23,248 bases of DNA from Vulcanimicrobiota bacterium. GTDB lineage: Bacteria; Vulcanimicrobiota; Vulcanimicrobiia; Vulcanimicrobiales; Vulcanimicrobiaceae. Below, one piece after another: positions 15,135-22,457 of the stretch (the stretch's first letter is position 1; every line of letters starts with the position of its first letter). The stretch lies in contig JAFAMK010000315.1 in the NCBI GenBank assembly GCA_019233415.1, forward strand, positions 1-23,248. Reading direction: 5' to 3'. The position numbers and the translations under genes were made by a program. The notes under the pieces were generated by a model, which was not told the origin of the DNA, searched no databases, and saw only the letters and a program-made list of their open reading frames with translations.

Positions 15135-16178
15135 AACGAGCAGAGTGAATCGCGCGCGGCACGCCTTGTCGACGTGGCAAGGCGAGCCGGGGTGTCCGTT
15201 GCGACGGCGTCGCGTGCGATCAGCCCGAGCGGGCATGCGGTGAGCCACGCGCTGCGTCAGCGCGTGCTGCAAGCCGCCGCCGAACTCGACTACGCCGGTG
15301 ATGCGGCGGCGCGCGACGTGCGCGCGTCGCGCAGCCGGGTGATCGGCGTCGTCGTCGCCGACGTGCTCGACAGTTTTACGGCATTCATGCGCGCGATCGA
15401 CGACGCCGCGCACGAGAACGGTTGGCTCATCACGGTCGGCAACGCGCGGCGCGAGCCGGAGCGCGAGTTTCGGCTGATTCGCGAGTTTCGCGCGCAGCGC
15501 GTCGGCGCGCTGATCCTCGCCGGTTCCGGCTTCGACGACGTCGACTACGTCGAGCGGCTCGAAGCGGAACTGGAACCGTACCGCAAGGCGCGCGGGCGCA
15601 TCGTGCTGACCGGACGCCGCGACCTGCGCGACAACCTCGTCGTCCCCGACAACGTCGGCGGCGCGAAGCGCGCGACGGAACACCTGCTCGACCTCGGCCA
15701 CCGGCGCATCGGCGTGCTCGCCGGGCCGCCGCTGCTGGCGGGCTCGAACGACCGGCTCGACGGCGTGCGCGACGCGCTCGCCGAGCGCGGGCTCACGCTC
15801 GACCCCGTGCTCGTCGAACACACCGACGGCCGGCGTTCGGGCGGCGAGCGCGTGATCGAGCTGCTGCGGCGCGCGCCCGACCTCACCGCGGTCTTCGCGC
15901 TGACCGACGACGCCGCGCTCGGCGCGCTGGACGTCCTGCACGAGAACGGGATTCGCGTTCCGAGCGACATCTCGCTGGTCGGCTTCGACGACAGCCCGTT
16001 CGCGAGCGCGGCGGTGCCGTCACTGACGACGGTGCGCTCCAACATGACGCTGATGGCGCGCCGCGCGGTCGAGGTCGCGATCGGCAACGGTGCCGCACCC
16101 GCCGTCACCGAAGTCGTCCCGACCGAGCTGGTCGTGCGCGCGTCGACCGCGCGCCGGCCACGCGACCGCCGCGGCTAG
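15132..16178 (+). CDS. LacI-family transcriptional regulator (apparent ATC start)
   Basis: From ATC 15132 the product has 348 aa, normal for LacI/GalR regulators. The N-terminal HTH is complete only with this start: residues ~12-31 read LVDVARRAGVSVATASRAIS. Starting at the next conventional codon, GTG 15174, would remove helix-1 residues L-V-D. The hinge region R-A-S-R-S-R-V-I-G-V-V-V leads into a periplasmic-binding-protein-type effector domain with family hallmarks GAKRATEHLLDLGHRRIGVLAG, TAVFALTDDAALGALDVLHENGIRVPSDISLVGFDD and PSLTTVRSNM. It should bind a palindromic operator and respond to a small ligand, usually a sugar or nucleoside; the ligand is unknown and no transporter is adjacent. 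It ends tail to tail with ridA, sharing the bases CTAG. Confidence 0.9.
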   Translation: MNEQSESRAARLVDVARRAGVSVATASRAISPSGHAVSHALRQRVLQAAAELDYAGDAAARDVRASRSRVIGVVVADVLDSFTAFMRAIDDAAHENGWLITVGNARREPEREFRLIREFRAQRVGALILAGSGFDDVDYVERLEAELEPYRKARGRIVLTGRRDLRDNLVVPDNVGGAKRATEHLLDLGHRRIGVLAGPPLLAGSNDRLDGVRDALAERGLTLDPVLVEHTDGRRSGGERVIELLRRAPDLTAVFALTDDAALGALDVLHENGIRVPSDISLVGFDDSPFASAAVPSLTTVRSNMTLMARRAVEVAIGNGAAPAVTEVVPTELVVRASTARRPRDRRG

Positions 16179-16573
16179 CGCTTGCGCCGTCGCGCGATCG
16201 CTTCGATCTCGACGCGCGAACCGCGCGGGAGCGCGGCGACCGCGACGGTCGAGCGCGCCGGAAACGCGGCGCCCTCGAACGACTCGCCGTAGACGGTGTT
16301 CACCGCGGCGAAGTCGTTCATGTCGATCAGGAAGATCGTCGTCTTGACGACGTCGGCGAAGGTCAGCCCGGCGGCGGCGAGCACCGCGGCGAGGTTCGCC
16401 ATCACCTGGCGCGTCTGCGCCTCGATCCCGCCGTCGACGAGGCTCCCGGTCACCGGGTCGAGCGCGATCTGGCCCGAGGTGAAGACGAACCGGCCGACGC
16501 CGACCGCCTGCGAATAGGGCCCGATCGCCTCGGGCGCGGCGGTCGTGTGGATCGTCTCGCGCTGGTTCGTCAT
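16175..16573 (-). CDS. RidA family reactive enamine/imine deaminase
   Basis: This 132-aa protein has the full RidA/YjgF/YER057c/UK114 pattern: A-I-G-P-Y-S-Q-A at 16-23, FTSGQIALDP at 31-40, the catalytic arginine R107 in P-A-R-S-T-V, and E122 in V-E-I-E-A. RidA trimers hydrolyse reactive 2-aminoacrylate and related imines released by PLP enzymes, protecting them from damage; other subfamilies act in catabolic pathways. The start is ATG at 16573. The adjacent ATG at 16576 overlaps the aldo/keto reductase stop as ATGA and adds one residue, so the two genes are translationally coupled. A PLP-dependent decarboxylase lies divergently just beyond the reductase, which fits an imine-clearing role (inference). 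Confidence 0.95.
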   Translation of the reverse strand: MTNQRETIHTTAAPEAIGPYSQAVGVGRFVFTSGQIALDPVTGSLVDGGIEAQTRQVMANLAAVLAAAGLTFADVVKTTIFLIDMNDFAAVNTVYGESFEGAAFPARSTVAVAALPRGSRVEIEAIARRRKR

Positions 16574-17616
16574 CATGCGTGCACCTGCAGGACGGTGCCG
16601 GACGGCGGCTCCATCGTCCCCTTGTAGCGGTTCTGCTCCGGTCCGACGCCGAAGTTCGTCTTCGTCAATTCCGCGATGCGGTCCAGTTCGTCGCGCGTCA
16701 AGCGCGGCGTGTCGGGTGCGGCGGCGAACTCGCGCAGCTGCGCGCGGTCGTAGATATTCGGCAGCACCGTCATCACGCGCGGCTCGGCGAGCAGCCACTG
16801 GATCGCGGCCTGCCCGAGCGTGCGGCCCGGCTCTTCCAAGAAGCGCAGCGTCTCGACCTTCTTGATGCCGTTGACCAGCCACGAGCGTGGGCGGTGGCTG
16901 CGGTGATCGGTCGGCGGGAAGACCGTCTCGGCCGTGTACTTCCCTTCGAGCATCCCCGAGCTATGCGGGACGCGGATGAAGTACGTCGTGTCGGTCCCGA
17001 AGGTGTTCGCGGCGTCGACCATTTCGTTGCCGGGGAACGGTTCGAGCATGTTCCAGATCATCTGAACCATCGGCGCGTTGCGCCGCGCCGCTTCGATCCC
17101 TTCCCACAGCCAGCCGATCGCGGGTCCGAGCGCGATGCCCCAGGTGCGAATCTTGCCTTCGGCCCGCAGCGCGTCGAGCAGCTCGATCAGCGTGCCGTCC
17201 TGCACCTGCTCCATGCGCGCGTTGTGCATCTGCCACACGTCGATGTAATCGGTCTTCAGGCGCTTCAGCGACTGTTCGAGCGCGAAGCGGACGAAGTCCG
17301 GCGAGAAGTCTTGCTCGATCTCGTTCTGGCCCTTGCGCTCGCCGGCATGGGGGTACCAGTCGTAGCCGAACTTCGTCGCGTACACGACTTTGTCGCGCTT
17401 GCCGGCGAACGCCTTGGCGAGCTGCTCCTCGCTGCGCCCGTTGCCGTACGTATCCGCGGCGTCGAACGTCGTGATCCCGAGGTCGAGCGCCTCGTGCAGC
17501 ATCGCCACCGCATCGTCGTCGCTGGTCTCCCCCCACCATCCGGTCGACGTCGTCCAAAGCCCGAACCCGACCTCGCTCACGGTCACGTCGGAATTCGGCA
17601 GCGTGCGGTATTTCAT
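16573..17616 (-). CDS. Aldo/keto reductase
   Basis: This 347-aa (beta/alpha)8 oxidoreductase reduces aldehydes or ketones with NADPH. The catalytic tetrad is visible: D52 and Y57 in TFDAADTYGNGRSE, K82 in YATKFG and H131 in DVWQMHN. The length and the G-N-G-R-S-E-E motif place it in the general-stress/YdhF-like bacterial branch; the substrate cannot be assigned. Two atypical features are the tryptophan-rich insert near residues 27-28 (STGWWGE) and a long loop with Y-P-H-A-G-E-R-K-G (88-96). The ATG at 17616 begins the conserved MKYRTLPNSDVTVSEVGFG, but no good Shine-Dalgarno precedes it. ridA follows with an ATGA overlap. Only 56 bases separate its start from the divergent decarboxylase. Confidence 0.93.
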   Translation of the reverse strand: MKYRTLPNSDVTVSEVGFGLWTTSTGWWGETSDDDAVAMLHEALDLGITTFDAADTYGNGRSEEQLAKAFAGKRDKVVYATKFGYDWYPHAGERKGQNEIEQDFSPDFVRFALEQSLKRLKTDYIDVWQMHNARMEQVQDGTLIELLDALRAEGKIRTWGIALGPAIGWLWEGIEAARRNAPMVQMIWNMLEPFPGNEMVDAANTFGTDTTYFIRVPHSSGMLEGKYTAETVFPPTDHRSHRPRSWLVNGIKKVETLRFLEEPGRTLGQAAIQWLLAEPRVMTVLPNIYDRAQLREFAAAPDTPRLTRDELDRIAELTKTNFGVGPEQNRYKGTMEPPSGTVLQVHA

Positions 17617-17672
17617 GGGGATTTCTTGCGCGGGAGGGCGCGGGCGGCCTCCACGACCAAAACGGCAGGACC

Positions 17673-19124
17673 GTGATTTCGCCGACCTCGCCCGAGCGCC
17701 CGACCGACGCCGATCCCGCCTTTCAGGAGGCGTTCGCGCGGGTCGCTGCCTGGATCGACGGGTACTACCGCGATCCGTACCGGTATCCGGTGCTCTCGCG
17801 GGCGCAGCCGGGCGACCTCGTGCGGGCCCTGCCGGGCGAGGCGCCGGACGACGGGGAGCCGTTCGAGCGCATCTTCGCCGACTTCGAACGGCTCGTGCTG
17901 CCGGGGATCACGCACTGGAACCACCCGCGCTTCTTCGCCTACTTCGCGATCAGTGCGGCGCGCGTGACCGTGCTCGCCGAGGCGCTCGCCGCGGCGCTCG
18001 ACGTCAACGCGATGCTGTGGCGCACCTCGCCGGCCGCGACCGAACTCGAAGACGTCACGCTGGCGTGGCTGCGCAAGATGCTCGGGCTGCCGGACGCATT
18101 CCACGGGATCGTCTACGACACGGCGTCGATCGGCGGGTTCACCGCGCTCGCCGCCGCACGCGAGTCGCTCGACCTCGACATCCGCGCGCGCGGCATGGCC
18201 GGGCGCGCCGATCTCCCGCCGCTGCGCGTCTACATCACCGAGCACACGCACTCGCACATCGAGAAGGGCGCGATCGCGCTCGGAATCGGGCGCGAGAACG
18301 TCGTGAAAATCCCCGTCGGCGACGACTTCGCGATGCTGCCCGAGGCGTTGTCGCGCGCGATCGACGACGACCGCGCGGCCGGGCGCATCCCGATGTGCGC
18401 GGTCGCGACGGTCGGCACGACGTCGACGACCGCGAGCGATCCGGTCGCCGCGATCCGCACGGTGACGCGCGAGCGCGGCGTGTGGCTCCACGTCGACGCG
18501 GCGTACGGCGGGCCGGCCGCGATCCTGCCGGAGTTTCGCTGGTTGCTCGACCCCGCGCACGACGCGGACTCGCTCGTCGTGAACCCGCACAAGTGGATGT
18601 TCGTCCCGGTCGACCTGTCCGTGCTGTACGTGCGCGACGTGGACGTACTGCGGCGCGCGTTCAGCCTCGCCGCCGACTACCTCGTCACGTTCGAGACCGG
18701 CGTGCACAACTACATGGACTACGGGTTGCAGCTCGGGCGGCGTTTCCGTGCGCTGAAATTGTGGTTCGCGCTGCGGACGTACGGCGTGCACGGGATGCAG
18801 GAGCGGCTGCGCCGGCACATCGCGCTCGCGCAGGAACTCGCCTCGTGGATCGAAGCCGAGCCGGGCTGGCAGGTCGTCGCGCCGCACCCGCTCTCGGTCG
18901 TGTGCTTCCGCTACGAACCCGATCCGGCGGAAGACGCCGCGGCGGTCGACGCCCGCAATCAGGCGATCCTCGACGCGGTCAACGCGACCGGCGAGGTGTT
19001 CTTGAGCTCGACGCGGCTGCACGGACGGCTCGTCCTGCGCGTCGCGATCGGCAACGAGCGCACGACGCGCGACGACGTCGCACTGGCCTGGGATCTGCTC
19101 CGCCGCGCGGCCTCGGAGGCCTGA
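17673..19124 (+). CDS. Group II PLP-dependent decarboxylase (aromatic-L-amino-acid decarboxylase type)
   Basis: This 483-aa enzyme matches the aromatic-amino-acid/histidine/glutamate decarboxylase family (about 480 aa), which removes CO2 from an L-amino acid to give the amine. PLP ligands are in place: Schiff-base lysine K307 in N-P-H-K-W-M-F, aspartate D275 in H-V-D-A-A-Y-G-G and the stacking histidine H193 in E-H-T-H-S-H-I-E-K-G. The N-terminal THWNHPRFFAYF block is typical of DOPA/tryptophan/phenylalanine decarboxylases. Its exact substrate, and whether it is an aldehyde synthase, is not decided by sequence reading. The start is GTG 17673 with AGGA only two bases away, a short spacer; no better start is visible. 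It is divergent from the aldo/keto reductase-ridA pair. Confidence 0.93.
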   Translation: MISPTSPERPTDADPAFQEAFARVAAWIDGYYRDPYRYPVLSRAQPGDLVRALPGEAPDDGEPFERIFADFERLVLPGITHWNHPRFFAYFAISAARVTVLAEALAAALDVNAMLWRTSPAATELEDVTLAWLRKMLGLPDAFHGIVYDTASIGGFTALAAARESLDLDIRARGMAGRADLPPLRVYITEHTHSHIEKGAIALGIGRENVVKIPVGDDFAMLPEALSRAIDDDRAAGRIPMCAVATVGTTSTTASDPVAAIRTVTRERGVWLHVDAAYGGPAAILPEFRWLLDPAHDADSLVVNPHKWMFVPVDLSVLYVRDVDVLRRAFSLAADYLVTFETGVHNYMDYGLQLGRRFRALKLWFALRTYGVHGMQERLRRHIALAQELASWIEAEPGWQVVAPHPLSVVCFRYEPDPAEDAAAVDARNQAILDAVNATGEVFLSSTRLHGRLVLRVAIGNERTTRDDVALAWDLLRRAASEA

Positions 19125-19134
19125 GCAGCCGGCG

Positions 19135-19152
19135 TTCGAACGCTCGTTCGAA
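19135..19152. promoter_or_regulatory. Perfect palindrome matching the Gram-positive-type SOS (LexA) box
   Basis: TTCGAACG-CT-CGTTCGAA is an 18-bp perfect inverted repeat. Its core CGAAC-N4-GTTCG is exactly the LexA/DinR operator known from Firmicutes and Actinobacteria. It is centred 48 bases before the ATG at 19192 and 19 bases after the decarboxylase stop. Whether this lineage's LexA uses that motif is not known from this window. Confidence 0.55.
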
Positions 19153-19153
19153 A

Positions 19154-19165
19154 GGGCTTCGGCCC
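19154..19165 (+). other. UUCG-tetraloop RNA hairpin
   Basis: GGGC-TTCG-GCCC forms a short, very stable stem with a UUCG tetraloop directly after the palindrome at 19135-19152. There is no T-run, so it is not a standard intrinsic terminator. It may stabilise the decarboxylase mRNA 3' end or lie in the leader of the next gene. Confidence 0.4.
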
Positions 19166-19191
19166 CAGGGTGCCAAGGCGGGCCGTCCGCG

Positions 19192-19809
19192 ATGGACGAC
19201 GCACCTCTGGCACGTCCCAGGCGCTGGCAGCTCTCGCCGGCGCGGCGGCTCGCGCTCGAACACGAGCGGCGCGACGAGCGGGCGCGCTGCGCGCAGTGCG
19301 GGACACCCGCGTTTCGCGCCTTCGGCGACCACGCGGCACTGCGCGCGTGGATCCTCGAGTACCGCACGGGGCTCGCCGCCGAGCTGCGCGACTACTTTCG
19401 CAAGAACCCGACGCTGCACGCGCGCAAGGAGCTCTGGTACGGCCTGCTGACCGCGCAGCTGCGCAGCGAGGTCGCGCTCGCGTGGGAGCGCTCGGAGCTG
19501 AGCGCGACGCACGGGATCGAGCCCGGGCGCTTCGCGGTGATCGAGGCGGTCGGCGCGGCGTCGTTCAGCGACGCGCTGCGCGCGTTCGTCGTCGACGGGT
19601 TCGTCGCCCTGGTGTGCGCGCAGTGCCGCGAGCAGAACGAACGCGCCGCCGCGGCGCCGGAGCCGGCACGCCGCCGCTACGCGGTGTGGTTCTTCAACGG
19701 CGACCTGCGCGCCGCGCAGCGCGCCGACCCGGTGCGCTGGGCGCTGCTCGACGAAGCGCTCGCATCGGCGTTCGAGGATTTGGCCGCCGTCTCAGAACGC
19801 GGCAAATAG
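19192..19809 (+). CDS. Unknown protein with two CxxC pairs
   Basis: I do not recognise this 205-aa protein. It is Arg- and Ala-rich, largely helical by composition, and has no signal peptide. Two short metal-binding-like pairs, C33-A-Q-C36 and C142-A-Q-C145, share the tetrapeptide C-A-Q-C; together they could hold one zinc ion, or each could be redox-active. A central conserved-looking block is W-I-L-E-Y-R-T-G-L-A-A-E-L-R-D-Y-F-R-K (about 52-70), and the end is RRYAVWFFNGDLR (about 163-175). The ATG at 19192 has only a weak Shine-Dalgarno. It sits just downstream of a LexA-box-like palindrome, suggesting possible induction by DNA damage. The 3' end overlaps the convergent 80-aa gene by 18 bases. 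Confidence 0.7.
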   Translation: MDDAPLARPRRWQLSPARRLALEHERRDERARCAQCGTPAFRAFGDHAALRAWILEYRTGLAAELRDYFRKNPTLHARKELWYGLLTAQLRSEVALAWERSELSATHGIEPGRFAVIEAVGAASFSDALRAFVVDGFVALVCAQCREQNERAAAAPEPARRRYAVWFFNGDLRAAQRADPVRWALLDEALASAFEDLAAVSERGK

Positions 19810-20034
19810 CGGCCGCACCTTCGCGTCGTCGACGCGTGCGTCGGGGACGCGCACCAGCGTGACGACGTGTTTGGTCGCGATCTCCGCGCGATGTGCCGCG
19901 ACGCCGTCGCAGCGCAGGTCGACCGCGACCTCGACGAACGGCGCGCTCGCCGCGACGGCCTCGCGGATGCGCTGCGCGTCGGTCTCGTCGACGACGTAGG
20001 TGCCCTTGGTGAGGAAGACGGTGTACTGCGGCAT
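19792..20034 (-). CDS. Unknown 80-aa protein
   Basis: This small soluble protein, beginning MPQYTVFLTKGTYVVDETDAQ, has a beta-hairpin-like start, one helix (DAQRIREAVAAS) and two further strands (FVEVAVDL, HVVTLVRVP). It has one cysteine and no signal peptide. The layout recalls a small alpha/beta ligand- or nucleic-acid-binding domain, but no family is recognised. It is judged real because it fills the only gap here with sensible composition and starts with ATG; the ribosome binding site is weak. It is convergent with the CxxC gene (18-base overlap). Function is unknown. Confidence 0.6.
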   Translation of the reverse strand: MPQYTVFLTKGTYVVDETDAQRIREAVAASAPFVEVAVDLRCDGVAAHRAEIATKHVVTLVRVPDARVDDAKVRPLFAAF

Positions 20035-20131
20035 CGCTGCACACGATCCTACTCGCCGGCCGCCGCGCGTTCTACAAAGTTTTCCGGAACCTGCGCTCGG
20101 CGCTGTGGAGCGGCTGTGGACGCGCGCCGTG

Positions 20132-20953
20132 TCAAGCGCGAACGGTCATCACCGGGACGGGCGCGTCGCGCAGGAGTCCTTCCGTGACGCTGCCCAGGAC
20201 CAGCCGCCCCTGCGCGTCGCGGCCGTGGGTTCCGCTCGCGATCAGCCGCGCGCCGTGGCGGTTCGCCGCCGCGAGCAGTTCGGCGACCGGCTCGCCTTCG
20301 CACAGCTCGGTCGAGAACGGGACGGGATGCGCGCGCACGCGGTCCGCCGCGTCTTCGAAGCGGCCGGCGGCGAGCTGCAGTGCGCGCCGGCGCAGGTCGG
20401 CGTCGTGCGCGCCGTCGCCGAAGACGTGCACCAGGTGCAGCGCCGCGCGCTGCGAGCGCGCGAGCTCGATCGCGGCGCGCTGTGCGGCGCGCGCCGGCGG
20501 TGAGTCGTCGACCGCGACGAGGACCGGGCCGTACGAGTCGAGCGTCGCGTGCGCACGCACGGTGAAGACGGGGATGCGGCTGTGGCGCACGATCGACGAT
20601 GCGACGCTGCCCAGCATGCGCGGTGCGAAGCCCTTGCGCCCGTGTGCGCCGACGACGATCGCGTCCGCGCAGCGCTCGTGTGCGAACTGCTCGATCGCGG
20701 TTGCGGTCGTGCCGTGCAGCACGGTGCTGCTCGCGATGACCCGGCCTGCGACGGCGCTCGCCGTCGCCGCGCTGCACACGGCGCGCGCGCGCTCTTCGAG
20801 GGTGGAGAGGACGTCGTCGGGCATCGGGTCGATGACGCTGCAAAACGAGACGCGGGCGCCTTCGCGGCCTGCAAGCTCCACGGCGAATGCGGTCGCCCGG
20901 TGCGCCGGGTCCGAACCATCGACGGCCACGACGATGTGGGCGAACGTTCCCAT
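20132..20953 (-). CDS. Universal stress protein, two UspA domains in tandem
   Basis: This 273-aa protein has two UspA domains (~1-140 and ~147-273). Each opens with a beta1-D-G/D-S motif (IVVAVDGSDPA; VLVAVDDSPPA), and each closes with the nucleotide-binding signature G-x2-G-x9-G-S (GAHGRKGFAPRMLGS; GTHGRDAQGRLVLGS). Both domains therefore look ATP-binding, unlike many tandem Usps in which one is degenerate. Usps help survival under starvation, oxidative or respiratory stress. ATG 20953 is preferred because the conserved first strand follows at once; a TTG at 20962 would add three residues. It is divergent from the HTH/helical-repeat gene across about 108 bases. Confidence 0.95.
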   Translation of the reverse strand: MGTFAHIVVAVDGSDPAHRATAFAVELAGREGARVSFCSVIDPMPDDVLSTLEERARAVCSAATASAVAGRVIASSTVLHGTTATAIEQFAHERCADAIVVGAHGRKGFAPRMLGSVASSIVRHSRIPVFTVRAHATLDSYGPVLVAVDDSPPARAAQRAAIELARSQRAALHLVHVFGDGAHDADLRRRALQLAAGRFEDAADRVRAHPVPFSTELCEGEPVAELLAAANRHGARLIASGTHGRDAQGRLVLGSVTEGLLRDAPVPVMTVRA

Positions 20954-21061
20954 CGCCGCCAAGCCTACCGGCCGCGTCGGAACGTGGTGCGAACGGCGAG
21001 TTCACGCGGCGTTCGCGACCGGCAGGCAGTAACCAGGTCGCTCGGCGTCGAGATTCGCTGT

Positions 21062-22366
21062 ATGGCGTGGTCGAATGCGCGAATCCGCGCGTTGCTCCGC
21101 GGGCTGCGGCATCCGCACGTCCTGCGCAAGGAAAGCGCGATGCCGGCGTTGCGCCGCCGCTACGGGACCGAGGACGACGGGAAAGCGCTGCTCGCCGCGG
21201 TCGATGCGGCGCTTGCCGGCGATCCGGCGCTGAAGGAGATCGTCTACCGCTGCGACCTGCGCGGCGAGGACACGCGCAGCGTCGCCAACGCGCTGCACTT
21301 CTCGGAGCGCCAGTTTCACCGCTACCGCTCATTTGCGATCGAAGCGGTCGCGGCCGAGGTCGAACGTGCGCTGGCGCACGATCAGGCGCCGAGCCCCGGT
21401 TCCGGGCTGCTCGACGCGATCTCCCTCTTCGCGCCGGACCGGGCGCGCGCGCTGTGGTCGGAACACGACGGCGCCGCGGACGGTATCGCCGCGCTGACCC
21501 TGCGCGTTGAGTCGGGTGACGTCCCCACCGGCGACGACGTGGCTGCGTTCACGGGCGCCGAGCGGTTTGCCGCGGAGGTGCTGCGCGCGACCGCGCTGGA
21601 AACCGCCGGCCGCTACGACGAAGCGGAAGCACTCGTCGCCGACCTGCGCGCGTCGCTCGCCGCGGAACCGCCGCCGGAGCGGCGTGCGGCGGCGCTCGGC
21701 CTCGCGGCGCAGTGGCGCTTGCAGGCGCGCCGGCGCGGGCGCATCGACGCGTTCGCGGAGGCGATCGACGCGGCCGTCCGCGCCGCCGGCAGCGACGAGG
21801 CGCTGCTGGTGCGCGCCGCGATCGCGCGCGCGCACCTCGGCGTCCACCGCGCGATCGCCGACTGGCGCGAACGGCTCACCGCGGCGAAGCGCGCGGTGCG
21901 CGGCGGCTCGCCGGTGCGCACGCTGCGCTACGCGACGATGGTCGAAGGTTATCTCGCCTACGTGCACGGCGATCCGGACTTGGCGCTCCGCCACGCCAGC
22001 ATCGCGACGCTCGCCGGCGCGATCCCGGCGATCGCGCTGCAGAGCGAGGCGCTCCACGCGCGCGCCGCGCTCGCGCTCGGCCGCGGCTGGACGCGTCCCG
22101 ACTGGACGCGCGGCGTCTTGCCCGCGGTGTGGTTTCAGGCGGAGCTGGACGCGCTCGGCGCGTTCCACGCGCTCGCCGCCGGCGACGACACGGCGGCGCG
22201 TGCACTCGCCGCACAGGTGCGCGCGCACCCGGCCGCGCCGTACGCGCCCAGCCTGATCGCCTACGCCGACGCGGTCGAGGCCGCGCTCGCAGGCCGTTCG
22301 CCCGCCGCCGTCGCCGCGCCCGACGACCTGCTCGTCGTCGTCGACCTGCGGACCGTAAGCCGCTAG
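21062..22366 (+). CDS. HTH plus helical-repeat (TPR-like) putative regulator
   Basis: This 434-aa soluble protein starts MAWSNARIRALLRGLRHPH. Residues ~55-95 contain a helix-turn-helix like sigma-70 region 4 (TRSVANALHFSERQFHRYRSFAIEAVAAEV). From ~125 to the end it is almost all Ala/Leu-rich helix pairs resembling TPR/solenoid repeats (for example AAEVLRATALETAGRYDEAEALVADL and YLAYVHGDPDLALRHASIATLAG). The layout resembles HTH-solenoid regulators such as the C-terminal parts of MalT/AfsR-type activators, but with the HTH at the N-terminus and no recognisable NTPase. Its target is unknown. It lies directly upstream of a TonB-dependent receptor and divergent from the stress protein, either of which could be regulated (inference). 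ATG 21062 lacks a strong Shine-Dalgarno. Confidence 0.72.
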   Translation: MAWSNARIRALLRGLRHPHVLRKESAMPALRRRYGTEDDGKALLAAVDAALAGDPALKEIVYRCDLRGEDTRSVANALHFSERQFHRYRSFAIEAVAAEVERALAHDQAPSPGSGLLDAISLFAPDRARALWSEHDGAADGIAALTLRVESGDVPTGDDVAAFTGAERFAAEVLRATALETAGRYDEAEALVADLRASLAAEPPPERRAAALGLAAQWRLQARRRGRIDAFAEAIDAAVRAAGSDEALLVRAAIARAHLGVHRAIADWRERLTAAKRAVRGGSPVRTLRYATMVEGYLAYVHGDPDLALRHASIATLAGAIPAIALQSEALHARAALALGRGWTRPDWTRGVLPAVWFQAELDALGAFHALAAGDDTAARALAAQVRAHPAAPYAPSLIAYADAVEAALAGRSPAAVAAPDDLLVVVDLRTVSR

Positions 22367-22419
22367 CTTTCATCTCGCTCTCATGCAAGCAGGGTTCACT
22401 TCCGCTACACCTAAGGAAC

Positions 22420-22437
22420 TAGGCCTAATTTATTAGG
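22420..22437. promoter_or_regulatory. Overlapping palindromes in an AT-rich patch upstream of the TonB receptor
   Basis: TAGGCCTA (22420-22427) overlaps CCTAAT-TT-ATTAGG (22424-22437); both are perfect inverted repeats. A related CCTAAGG lies just before them (22410-22416). The patch is far richer in A and T than anything nearby and lies 20-38 bases before the receptor ATG, a typical place for an operator or a core promoter. It does not fit the classical Fur box. Confidence 0.5.
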
Positions 22438-22457
22438 TAACTGCGGAGCGGGAGGCA

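Noticed and set aside
12818..15136. Long frames on both strands across the beta-barrel gene
   Set aside because: They show GC-driven composition without motifs; the 11531 frame has the amphipathic strand pattern and coupled start.
17390..19450. 686-codon plus-strand frame spanning the reductase start and the decarboxylase
   Set aside because: It is out of frame with two certain enzymes and almost only Arg/Ala/Gly/Asp.
20041..20131. Possible origin/DnaA-like TGTGGA repeats
   Set aside because: Two GCTGTGGA copies do not match the DnaA box TTATCCACA and no origin genes are near.
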